Positions 1 through 6,254 of a DNA stretch of 20,252 bases are shown here, piece after piece (positions within the stretch are counted from its first letter, which is position 1; every line of letters starts with the position of its first letter). Where the stretch lies: the NCBI GenBank assembly GCA_023457495.1, contig JAEWLQ010000084.1:1-20252 (forward strand), in the 5' to 3' direction. This stretch comes from Pseudomonadota bacterium (GTDB lineage Bacteria; Pseudomonadota; Gammaproteobacteria; Steroidobacterales; Steroidobacteraceae). Under the pieces are notes generated by a model. The model searched no databases, was not told the DNA's origin, and saw nothing but the letters and a program-made list of their open reading frames with translations. The position numbers were made by a program, and so were the translations under genes.

Positions 1-62
1 TCGGCCAGGGCGATCTCGAAGACGTTCTTTGCCAGATCGATACCGACAGTCGTAGCATCCAT
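1..62 (-). CDS. IS110-family transposase, N-terminal fragment (runs off the window)
   Basis: Read on the minus strand from ATG at 62, the first residues are MDATTVGIDLAKNVFEIALA. The VGIDLAKNVF motif is the hallmark N-terminus of IS110/IS1111 (DEDD, RuvC-like) transposases and contains the first catalytic aspartate. An AGGAG ribosome-binding site lies about 7 bases upstream. Only some 20 codons are inside the window, so intactness and subgroup (IS110 or IS1111) cannot be judged. These transposases recombine a circular dsDNA intermediate into specific targets, guided by an element-encoded RNA. Confidence 0.85.
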   Translation of the reverse strand, partial: MDATTVGIDLAKNVFEIALA

Positions 63-180
63 GGAGGACTCCTCTTGTTGGACTAGCTGATGCACCACAT
101 CCAGCTTGGCACATTGATGCCGAATCGCCTCGGCAGGAGGAGTCCATCTCATCATTCGAGCTGATGCGTGAGAGATAAGG
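1..180 (-). mobile_element. Left-edge part of an IS110-family insertion sequence (boundary approximate)
   Basis: A transposase start reads off the left edge, and behind it lies about 120 bases of non-coding, hairpin-rich sequence. Visible structures are GAGGA/TCCTC at 64-74, GGCA/TGCC at 108-121, GCCGA/TCGGC at 119-134, and a direct 9-mer AGCTGATGC at 85-93 and 159-167. IS110 elements carry structured non-coding DNA beside the transposase, so this spacer may belong to the element. The end near 175-180 is inferred only from where the attC-like sequence resumes; no terminal repeat could be verified. Confidence 0.4.
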
Positions 181-182
181 TG

Positions 183-229
183 CCAAGCCCATATCTCGGC
201 GCGCGCGCCGCTCAACTCAACCGTTAGGC
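183..229 (+). other. Right half of an integron attC-like recombination site
   Basis: The segment ends with GTTAGGC (223-229), which fits the attC core GTTRRRY, preceded by GCGCGCCGCTCAACTCAACC, very similar to the right arm of aadA-type attC sites. A CAAGCC block at 184-189 could be the opposite arm. The complementary left core (GCCTAAC) is absent where the IS110-like sequence abuts. The next gene begins 7 bases after the core, as is usual for a cassette behind its recombination point. This is a pattern match, not a folded structure. Confidence 0.45.
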
Positions 230-236
230 GGCAACC

Positions 237-752
237 ATGGACCAACCCAATCGCTACGCGCCGCCGAAAGAACTTGCCGGGTCTACGGTTCCGGACCTCG
301 CTGACGCGCATACAACCGGACCGAGATCCATCGGTGAATTCATCATTCTCGGGAGCCTCATTGGCTCACTCTTGTACTTGGGATACTTGATCGTATCTGG
401 CTCGATTCGGCTCGAAGGTCATAAACCGCTCGTGATCGCGATCGTCGCGGGCTTTATTGCATTGGGGTTCCTGTCATTGTGGTTGGTGACACGTAGACGC
501 GTTTCGGGCGCCGTAGCTTCCGTGGCGTTCTATGGAGCTCAGGTCATATCGGTGACCTCTCCGTCAGGGGCCAAGCTGGGCTTCAATTCGTTGCCCACCA
601 TCTACTTTCGAATCTGGGGAGACAGTGACGCCCCGACCAATGTCAACATCGTTGCCCTGGTTCTTCTCGTTTTCTCTGCCGTTCTGTGGCAAGTGTTTCG
701 CGGTGTGCAATTGCCGCCTGATGCCTCGCTGGAGCGGACGCGTGAAAGATAG
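237..752 (+). CDS. Small integral membrane protein, possible gene-cassette product
   Basis: 171 aa. The cytosolic N-terminus has the NRYAPPK motif (residues 5-11) seen at the start of many uncharacterised small bacterial membrane proteins. Hydrophobic segments lie near residues 33-54, 64-85, 90-107 and 136-154, giving about four helices, with a positively charged RRR after the second. The base composition looks less GC-rich than the genes further right, and the gene sits directly behind an attC-like core, both consistent with acquisition by transfer. The function is not recognised. ATG at 237 was chosen because it opens the conserved N-terminal motif; the ribosome-binding site is weak. Confidence 0.7.
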   Translation: MDQPNRYAPPKELAGSTVPDLADAHTTGPRSIGEFIILGSLIGSLLYLGYLIVSGSIRLEGHKPLVIAIVAGFIALGFLSLWLVTRRRVSGAVASVAFYGAQVISVTSPSGAKLGFNSLPTIYFRIWGDSDAPTNVNIVALVLLVFSAVLWQVFRGVQLPPDASLERTRER

Positions 753-804
753 AGTTTCAAGCTCAGACGGCGGCGTGCGCGCCACCGAAATCAACAGTTA
801 GAGC
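750..804 (+). other. Degenerate attC-like segment downstream of the putative cassette
   Basis: Starting at the stop codon, the spacer reads TTCAAGC, then a GGCG-TGCG-CGCC hairpin, then ATCAACAGTTAGAGC. The order and spacing resemble an attC, but the left core RYYYAAC is missing and the right core GTTAGAG breaks the final Y. If real, it would close a cassette of about 575 bp running from 224 to 797. It may equally be chance similarity. Confidence 0.22.
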
Positions 805-820
805 ACGATGTAGCTGTGAG

Positions 821-1267
821 GTGTCGCAAGTGCTTCGCAAGGTTCTTGGTTCGATGGTCGCTGCGCTCGGCGCAATCTCGACAGCGTTCTACGCATACGC
901 ATTTACACACGCGGCCTCCATGGTGGACCAGCCTGAAGTGGCAATAGAAGACCGCGCGATGTGGGTGGCGCACTGGCAGTTCTTCACCGGCCTCTATGCA
1001 ACTCTGGGTGTGCTGCTGCTCGTCGGTGGTTGCCTCATTCTCGCCAGGAACTCGACCGGTGCCCTCGTGGCTGCTGCAGCGATCTTTCTCAGCGGGATAG
1101 CCTCCTGGGTCATCAAGGCCGTCGGATTTGCACGGTTCCCTTTCGAAGAGCCAAATATGGTTGAGAGCATCATCCTGATCGGGCTGAGCGGCTTCATGCT
1201 TCTGCTCTTCCTTCGCAGGGCTCTCTGGAATCCGCCGCGCGAGGATCCGACGGGAGAGCGGAAATGA
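821..1267 (+). CDS. Four-helix membrane protein of unknown function
   Basis: 148 aa with hydrophobic segments at about residues 8-28, 52-75, 80-102 and 114-132, and a charged C-terminal tail. No family was recognised with confidence. GTG at 821 is the only reasonable start because the frame has no upstream ATG; ATG at 854 would cut into the first helix. Its TGA overlaps the ATG of the GFA-family gene by 4 bases (ATGA at 1264-1267), indicating translational coupling. It is the first gene of a run of six closely packed small genes. Confidence 0.65.
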   Translation: MSQVLRKVLGSMVAALGAISTAFYAYAFTHAASMVDQPEVAIEDRAMWVAHWQFFTGLYATLGVLLLVGGCLILARNSTGALVAAAAIFLSGIASWVIKAVGFARFPFEEPNMVESIILIGLSGFMLLLFLRRALWNPPREDPTGERK

Positions 1268-1677
1268 GCACCGCACAAACCGATCCAGCCCGCCGTGCGA
1301 CCTGCTGTTGCGGACAGCTCCAGGCGCGCGTGGTGGGCGCGCCCCTGCGCGTGTCCGTGTGCCACTGCCTGGCTTGTCAGCGCCGCACGGGAAGCGTCTT
1401 CAGCGCGCAGGCGCGATTCCCGCGCGCGGCGGTCACGATTTCCGGCACGAGTACCGAGTACGTCCGTACCGGCGACGAAGGAACGAAGAGCCGATTCAAT
1501 TTCTGTCCCAGGTGCGGGACCACCGTGTACTTCACGCCGGAGCATGACCTCGAAACGATCGCGATTCCCGTGGGATTGTTCATGGACCCGTCGTTCCCCG
1601 CGCCGAACTACTCGGCATATGAAGAACGCATGCACTCCTGGGTAAACTTGACCGGCGACATGGAGCATCTGGCGTGA
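1264..1677 (+). CDS. GFA / CENP-V family zinc-binding protein
   Basis: 137 aa, the usual length of a single GFA domain (glutathione-dependent formaldehyde-activating enzyme/centromere protein V fold). The Zn-ligand pattern is complete: C14-x-C16-G near the N-terminus, C33-H-C35-x2-C38 with QRRTG after it, and C81-x2-C84-G in FNFCPRCG. Family members bind zinc through these cysteines; glutathione-formaldehyde adduct chemistry is established for only a few, so the substrate here is unknown. ATG at 1264 overlaps the stop of the preceding membrane-protein gene. The neighbours give no hint of formaldehyde metabolism. Confidence 0.88.
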   Translation: MSTAQTDPARRATCCCGQLQARVVGAPLRVSVCHCLACQRRTGSVFSAQARFPRAAVTISGTSTEYVRTGDEGTKSRFNFCPRCGTTVYFTPEHDLETIAIPVGLFMDPSFPAPNYSAYEERMHSWVNLTGDMEHLA

Positions 1678-1702
1678 TGCCGGGGCAGTCGCAGTGACGG
1701 CC

Positions 1703-2113
1703 ATGACTATTGAAGTGGAAGTGCTCGAGCGATTCTTCGCTGCAATCAACCGAAACGACATGCAGGCCATGATCAGGGGCTTCGATCCGCAGATCGTGCG
1801 CATCGAGCCCGAGGGCTTTGAGACCGCGGGAACCTATCGCGGGATTGCCGACGTTCAGGAGCACGTCACAAAAGGACGTGGGTCGTGGGCCGAAGGGAGT
1901 TGCGATCCCGAGAAGTTCCTGGTGAAAGGCGACAAGGTCGTGGTGTATCTCCATGCCAGGGTCCGCATGAAAGACTCGACCGAATGGGTCGGCGGACGCT
2001 TTGCCGACGGCTTCGTGTTTCGAGAGGGAAAGATTCTCGAATATCGTACCTTCTGGGAGCGCGAGCCGGCTCTCGAGTGGGCCGGCATCGAGGACTCGCA
2101 GCTCGATCCATAA
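1703..2113 (+). CDS. NTF2/SnoaL-like protein (first of two)
   Basis: 136 aa from ATG 1703; GTG at 1694 would add three residues. The pattern is a typical small NTF2-like cone fold: an N-terminal helix (VLERFFAAINRNDMQAMIRGFDPQ), the turn with GTYRGIADVQEHV, then strands KVVVYLHARVRMK, WVGGRFADGFVFREGKILEYRTF. Family members bind or isomerise small hydrophobic ligands, or form subunits; nothing here fixes a substrate. It lies 25 bases after the GFA gene and 7 bases before the next one, in the same run. A second, dissimilar NTF2-like gene follows at 2735. Confidence 0.8.
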   Translation: MTIEVEVLERFFAAINRNDMQAMIRGFDPQIVRIEPEGFETAGTYRGIADVQEHVTKGRGSWAEGSCDPEKFLVKGDKVVVYLHARVRMKDSTEWVGGRFADGFVFREGKILEYRTFWEREPALEWAGIEDSQLDP

Positions 2114-2120
2114 CTCATCC

Positions 2121-2738
2121 TTGGAAACGAACCTCCAATCCGCCCGCGCCGAACTACTCGACATGGCGTCCGAGGACTTGCGGGTGCGCGGGGAACTTGC
2201 GCAAAGTGGCGAGCTGTTCGAGGGATATCACGCGCGCATGCGCGAGATCCACGAGCGCAATGCGGAGCGGCTGGGCGAACTCATCGAGTTGCACGGCTGG
2301 CCGACGCGCTCGCTGGTAGGCGACGAGGCGGCGGCGGCCGCGTGGCTGATTCTTCAGCACGCGATCGGCAAACCTGCGTTGCAGAGGCGTGGACTCGCGC
2401 TGATGAATGCGGCCGCGGCGCGAGGCCAGGTGTCGCTCTTGCACGTCGCGATGCTCGAGGATCGGATACGGGTCAACGAGGGCAAGGGCCAGCGCTTCGG
2501 AACGCAGTTCGATTGGGACAGGGATGGTTTGCTCAGCCCGCTGCCAATCGAAGATCCAGCGCACGTCGACGTCCGGCGTGCCGAAGTCGGCTTGTCGACA
2601 TTGGCCGAAGACATCCGGCGCAAGCGCCAGGATGCGGCGCAGAACGGCGAGGGGCCGCCAGCCGACTGGGAAGCGCGGCAGGCGGAAATCCGGGAGTGGC
2701 GCGAAACCGTGGGATGGCTGGATAGGGAAGCGACGTGA
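2121..2738 (+). CDS. DUF6624-like conserved hypothetical protein
   Basis: 205 aa if started at TTG 2121; ATG at 2163 is the alternative but would remove the conserved N-terminal helix. Blocks I associate with DUF6624 proteins are present: AELLDMASEDLRVRGELA, YHARMREIHERNAERL, HGWPTRSLVGDEAAAAAWL, QHAIGKP, AMLEDRIRVNEGKGQRFGTQ and PLPIEDPAHVDVRR. No function is known for the family. The reading frame extends upstream to 2001, but that part overlaps the NTF2-like gene and is not homologous. The TGA at 2736-2738 overlaps the next GTG start by 4 bases. Confidence 0.75.
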   Translation: METNLQSARAELLDMASEDLRVRGELAQSGELFEGYHARMREIHERNAERLGELIELHGWPTRSLVGDEAAAAAWLILQHAIGKPALQRRGLALMNAAAARGQVSLLHVAMLEDRIRVNEGKGQRFGTQFDWDRDGLLSPLPIEDPAHVDVRRAEVGLSTLAEDIRRKRQDAAQNGEGPPADWEARQAEIREWRETVGWLDREAT

Positions 2739-3106
2739 CACGCGATGACGCAATCGCGATCGCAAGTCGGTGGATCGACGCCTGGAACGATCGCGACGTA
2801 GCAGCCGTCCTGGCGATGTTTGCCGACGACGTGACATTCACGAGCCCGACGGCGCTGGCGGTCACCGGCGCAGCCACCGTGCGTGGCAAAGCTGGACTAC
2901 GTGACTACTGGAACGCCGCGCTGGGCCGGATCCACTCATTGCGTTTCACGCTCGACCGTGTAGTTTGGGACCCTGCGGCGCGCGAGCTTGCCATCCTCTA
3001 CGTATCAAACGTCAATGGGCAATCGAAGCGCGTATCCGAGAACCTGACCTTCGGACCCAATGGACTCGTGATCAGCGCAGAAGTTTTTCATGGAGTCACC
3101 ACGTGA
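2735..3106 (+). CDS. NTF2/SnoaL-like protein (second of two)
   Basis: 123 aa from GTG 2735 (GTGA overlap with the DUF6624-like stop). Typical features are an N-terminal helix ending in WIDAWNDRDVAAVLAMFADDVTFTSP, the RGKAGLRDYWNAAL segment, and a C-terminal sheet LRFTLDRVVWD...LAILYVSNVNG..., as in SnoaL-like nuclear-transport-factor-2 proteins. Catalytic or ligand residues cannot be assigned. It shares little visible sequence with the NTF2-like protein at 1703, so it does not look like a recent tandem duplicate. Its own TGA overlaps a GTG that may start the next gene. Confidence 0.82.
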   Translation: MTRDDAIAIASRWIDAWNDRDVAAVLAMFADDVTFTSPTALAVTGAATVRGKAGLRDYWNAALGRIHSLRFTLDRVVWDPAARELAILYVSNVNGQSKRVSENLTFGPNGLVISAEVFHGVTT

Positions 3107-3108
3107 CG

Positions 3109-3501
3109 ATGCCCCGCATTCTCATGTCCGCGAGCGCGCTGACTCTCATCCTGCTCGGAGTGCCCTGCATCTTCGCTCCGGACATCGTGCTGGCGCGGCT
3201 CGGATCGCCCGCGTCCGGTCCCGAACTATTGATCGTTCAGGTGACGGGCGCACTCTATTGCGGATTCGCGATGATCAACTGGATGGGCCGGGGCAACCTG
3301 ATCGGCGGCATTTACGGCCGCCCGGTGGCCGTCGGCAATCTGCTGCATTTCAGCGTCGCGGGGCTCGCGATCGCGAAGGCCGCGATGACCGGCCTGGGTG
3401 CGGGTTCATTGTGGGCGCTCGCGGCCATCTACGCGATTCTCTTCGTGGGGTTCGCGTACGTCGTGTTTCGCAATCCCCTGCGGGACACGGCTTCTTCGTG
3501 A
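3109..3501 (+). CDS. Small four-helix membrane protein of unknown function
   Basis: 130 aa from ATG 3109; GTG at 3103 is in frame, would add two residues and would form a third GTGA overlap with the preceding stop. Hydrophobic segments fall near residues 5-24, 38-57, 70-90 and 98-120, with a conserved-looking WMGRGNLIGGIYGRPV loop between helices two and three. The layout is like several uncharacterised small membrane families, but none is recognised firmly. It closes the run of small genes; about 200 bases separate it from nirB. Confidence 0.65.
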   Translation: MPRILMSASALTLILLGVPCIFAPDIVLARLGSPASGPELLIVQVTGALYCGFAMINWMGRGNLIGGIYGRPVAVGNLLHFSVAGLAIAKAAMTGLGAGSLWALAAIYAILFVGFAYVVFRNPLRDTASS

Positions 3502-3534
3502 CCCGTCGCAATCCGAATATGCCGCCCGGCATTG

Positions 3535-3551
3535 CGCACCATTTCGGGAAT
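3535..3551 (+). promoter_or_regulatory. Candidate NtrC-binding dyad, distal
   Basis: CGCACC-ATTTC-GGGAAT resembles the NtrC consensus TGCACC-N5-GGTGCA. The left arm and centre match well (GCACCATT..GG); the right arm is poor. Its centre is about 136 bases before the predicted nirB start point and 51 bases (about five helical turns) from the next candidate. This is a pattern match only. Confidence 0.35.
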
Positions 3552-3585
3552 CCTGCCCGCAACTGAAGCGTCGGGGTTTACCCCC

Positions 3586-3602
3586 TGCACCGGACTGAGG
3601 CA
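3586..3602 (+). promoter_or_regulatory. Candidate NtrC-binding dyad, proximal
   Basis: TGCACC-GGACT-GAGGCA has a perfect left arm and four of six bases of the right arm of the NtrC consensus TGCACC-N5-GGTGCA. It is centred about 85 bases upstream of the predicted sigma-54 start point, a workable position for an enhancer-binding protein. It supports nitrogen control of the nirB operon. Confidence 0.45.
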
Positions 3603-3652
3603 ACCGGTCTCATTCAGAGCCTCGGCTGCCGGACTTCCTCCGCCGACATCCA

Positions 3653-3668
3653 TGGCATGGACGTTGCT
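3653..3668 (+). promoter_or_regulatory. Sigma-54 (-24/-12) promoter of the nirB-nasA operon
   Basis: TGGCATGGACGTTGCT matches the RpoN consensus TGGCACG-N4-TTGCW at every position but one, with the obligatory GG (3654-3655) and GC (3666-3667) exactly ten bases apart. The predicted start point is near 3679, giving a leader of about 32 bases before the nirB ATG at 3711, with a GAGG-type ribosome-binding site in it. Confidence 0.8.
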
Positions 3669-3710
3669 TAACAAGGTCATTGCTCATCGGAACGAGGGCC
3701 AGATTCAGCA

Positions 3711-6254
3711 ATGTCCAAGCGCATTATTGTCGTGGGCCATGGAATGGTCGGGCAGCGGTTTCTCGAATCGCTGACCCAGGATTCACCCAATGATCTGTCG
3801 ATCACGATGCTCGCGGAAGAGCCGCGGCTGGCGTACGACCGGGTCAATCTCACCAAGTACTTTTCCGGCTCGACCGTCGAGGACCTGACTCTCACCACGC
3901 GCGAGTTCTTCGACAAGAACGGGATCGAACTACATTCCGGCGATCCGGTCGCCTCGATCGATCGTGCTGGCAAACGCGTCACGACGCGGAGCGGCGCGGA
4001 ATACGAATACGACGTCCTGGTGCTCGCGACCGGATCGTTCCCCTTCGTCCCACCGATTCCGGGACGCGAGCGTCCCGGTGTGTTCGTGTACCGCACGATC
4101 GAGGACCTCGAGGCGATCAGCGAATCCGGCAAGAACTCCACGCGCGGTGTCGTGATCGGCGGTGGATTGCTGGGTCTCGAAGCCGCCAAGGCGCTCAAGG
4201 ATCTCGGCCTCACCACCCACGTCGTGGAGTTCGCGCCGCGCCTGATGGCGGTCCAGGTGGACGAGGGCGGCGGCGGCCTGCTGCGCACGCGCATCGAAGG
4301 CCTGGGTGTCTCGGTCCATACCGGCAAGAACACCACGCGCATCGACGACGGCGAGTCCGCGCGTCATCGCATGCATTTCGCCGACGGTGGCTCGCTCGAA
4401 ACCGACATCGTCGTGATCTCCGCGGGCATTCGTCCGCGAGACGAGCTCGCGCGCAATTGCGGGCTCGAAGTCGCGCCGCGCGGCGGCATCGTGGTCAACG
4501 GCGACTGCCGCACCTCCGACGACGCCATCTTCGCGATCGGGGAGTGTGCCTCGTTCGACGGCAAGGTTTTTGGTCTCGTCGCGCCTGGCTACCAGATGGC
4601 GCGCATCGCCGCGTCGCGCATTCTCGGTAGCGAGGGTGAAATCTTCGCCGGCGCCGACATGAGCACGAAGCTCAAGCTGCTGGGCGTCGAGGTCGGCTCG
4701 ATCGGTGACGCGCACGCGGCGACTCCCGGCGCGCGCGTGTATTCCTTCTTCGATCAGCGCAAGGAGGTCTACAAGAAGCTGGTGGTCGACGCCGAGTGCA
4801 AGAAGCTCCTCGGCGCGGTGCTGGTTGGTGACACGTCCGACTACTCGATGTGGCACCAGACCATGAGCAACGCGATGCCGTTGCCCGAAAACCCGGAGAC
4901 GCTGCTGTTTCCGGCGGCCGCGGCCAGTTCGGGTGCGCCGCCGACCAACGCGTTGGCCGCGCTGCCGGACTCCGCCCAGGTTTGCTCGTGCAACAATGTT
5001 TCGAAAGGCGGCATCTGCTCGGCCATCGAGGCCGGCTGCACGACCGTCGGCGCACTCAAGACGAAGACCAAGGCGGGCACCTCGTGCGGCGGCTGCACGC
5101 CGCTCGTCACCCAACTACTCAACGCCGAGCTCAAGAAGCGCGGCGTGAGCGTGAACGTCTCGATGTGCGAGCACTTTCCGTACACGCGCCAGCAGCTCTT
5201 TCACCTCGTGCGTATCGGGGAGATCAAGACATTCGATGACCTGATCGCCAGACACGGCAAGGGACTCGGCTGCGACATCTGCAAGCCGGCCGTCGCCTCG
5301 ATTCTCGCCTCGTGCTGGAATGAATTCGTGCTCAAGAAGCGCAACGCCGCGCTGCAGGACACGAACGACTACTACCTCGCCAACATGCAGAAGGACGGCA
5401 CGTATTCGGTGGTGCCGCGCGTGCCGGGCGGCGAGATCACGCCCGAGGGTCTCATTGTCATCGGCCAGATCGCGAAGAAATACGGGCTCTATACAAAGAT
5501 CACGGGCGGCCAGCGCATCGACATGTTCGGCGCGCAGGTGCACCAGTTGCCGCTGATCTGGCGCGAGCTGGTCGACGCCGGCTTCGAATCCGGGCACGCG
5601 TACGGCAAGGCGCTGCGCACGGTGAAGAGCTGCGTCGGATCCACGTGGTGTCGTTACGGCGTGCAGGATTCGGTGGGCCTCGCGATCGATCTCGAGAATC
5701 GCTACAAGGGCCTGCGCGCGCCGCACAAGATCAAGTTCGCCGTGTCCGGTTGCACGCGCGAGTGCGCGGAGGCGCAGGGCAAGGACGTCGGCGTGATCGC
5801 GACCGAAGGCGGCTGGAACCTGTACGTCTCCGGCAACGGCGGCATGAAGCCGCGCCATGCCGATCTGCTGGCGCGCGACCTCGACACGGCGACACTCGTC
5901 AAGTACATCGATCGCTACCTGATGTTCTACGTCCGCACCGCGGATCGGCTGCAGCGCACCTCGACGTGGCTCGAGAACCTCGAAGGCGGCATCGACTACG
6001 TGCGCAAGGTGGTTTGCGAAGATTCGCTCGGAATCGCCGCCGAGCTCGAGGCGGACATGGCGCGCGTGATCGGCACGTACGCCTGCGAGTGGAAGGTCGC
6101 GATCGAAGACCCGCAGACGCTCAAACGCTTCCGGCATTTCGTGAACGCCGACGAGACCGACAGGAACGTGCTGTTCGTCGAGGAGCGCGGGCAGATCCGG
6201 CCCGCAACCGCCGAAGAACGCGCGAAGGTTGGTGAAACCGGGGTGGCGGCATGA
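3711..6254 (+). CDS. nirB: Assimilatory nitrite reductase [NAD(P)H], large subunit
   Basis: 847 aa, full family length. It catalyses the six-electron reduction of nitrite to ammonium in the cytoplasm. Domains in order: FAD Rossmann motif G9-x-G11-x2-G14; NAD(P) motif GGGLLG at 150-155; BFD-like [2Fe-2S] domain with C425-x-C427 and C459-x2-C462; a further BFD-like segment ending in GLGCDICKP; then two ferredoxin-like siroheme half-domains. The siroheme/[4Fe-4S] ligands C641-x5-C647 and C681-x3-C685 are all present, so the enzyme should be active. It is first in the operon, behind a sigma-54 element, and overlaps the next gene by ATGA (6251-6254). Confidence 0.97.
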   Translation: MSKRIIVVGHGMVGQRFLESLTQDSPNDLSITMLAEEPRLAYDRVNLTKYFSGSTVEDLTLTTREFFDKNGIELHSGDPVASIDRAGKRVTTRSGAEYEYDVLVLATGSFPFVPPIPGRERPGVFVYRTIEDLEAISESGKNSTRGVVIGGGLLGLEAAKALKDLGLTTHVVEFAPRLMAVQVDEGGGGLLRTRIEGLGVSVHTGKNTTRIDDGESARHRMHFADGGSLETDIVVISAGIRPRDELARNCGLEVAPRGGIVVNGDCRTSDDAIFAIGECASFDGKVFGLVAPGYQMARIAASRILGSEGEIFAGADMSTKLKLLGVEVGSIGDAHAATPGARVYSFFDQRKEVYKKLVVDAECKKLLGAVLVGDTSDYSMWHQTMSNAMPLPENPETLLFPAAAASSGAPPTNALAALPDSAQVCSCNNVSKGGICSAIEAGCTTVGALKTKTKAGTSCGGCTPLVTQLLNAELKKRGVSVNVSMCEHFPYTRQQLFHLVRIGEIKTFDDLIARHGKGLGCDICKPAVASILASCWNEFVLKKRNAALQDTNDYYLANMQKDGTYSVVPRVPGGEITPEGLIVIGQIAKKYGLYTKITGGQRIDMFGAQVHQLPLIWRELVDAGFESGHAYGKALRTVKSCVGSTWCRYGVQDSVGLAIDLENRYKGLRAPHKIKFAVSGCTRECAEAQGKDVGVIATEGGWNLYVSGNGGMKPRHADLLARDLDTATLVKYIDRYLMFYVRTADRLQRTSTWLENLEGGIDYVRKVVCEDSLGIAAELEADMARVIGTYACEWKVAIEDPQTLKRFRHFVNADETDRNVLFVEERGQIRPATAEERAKVGETGVAA

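Noticed and set aside
2001..2120. N-terminal extension of the DUF6624-like frame
   Set aside because: It overlaps the NTF2-like gene in another frame and has no family similarity; the start was placed at TTG 2121.
2735..3106. Second NTF2-like gene as a tandem duplicate of the one at 1703
   Set aside because: The two proteins share only the general fold pattern, with no visible run of identity.
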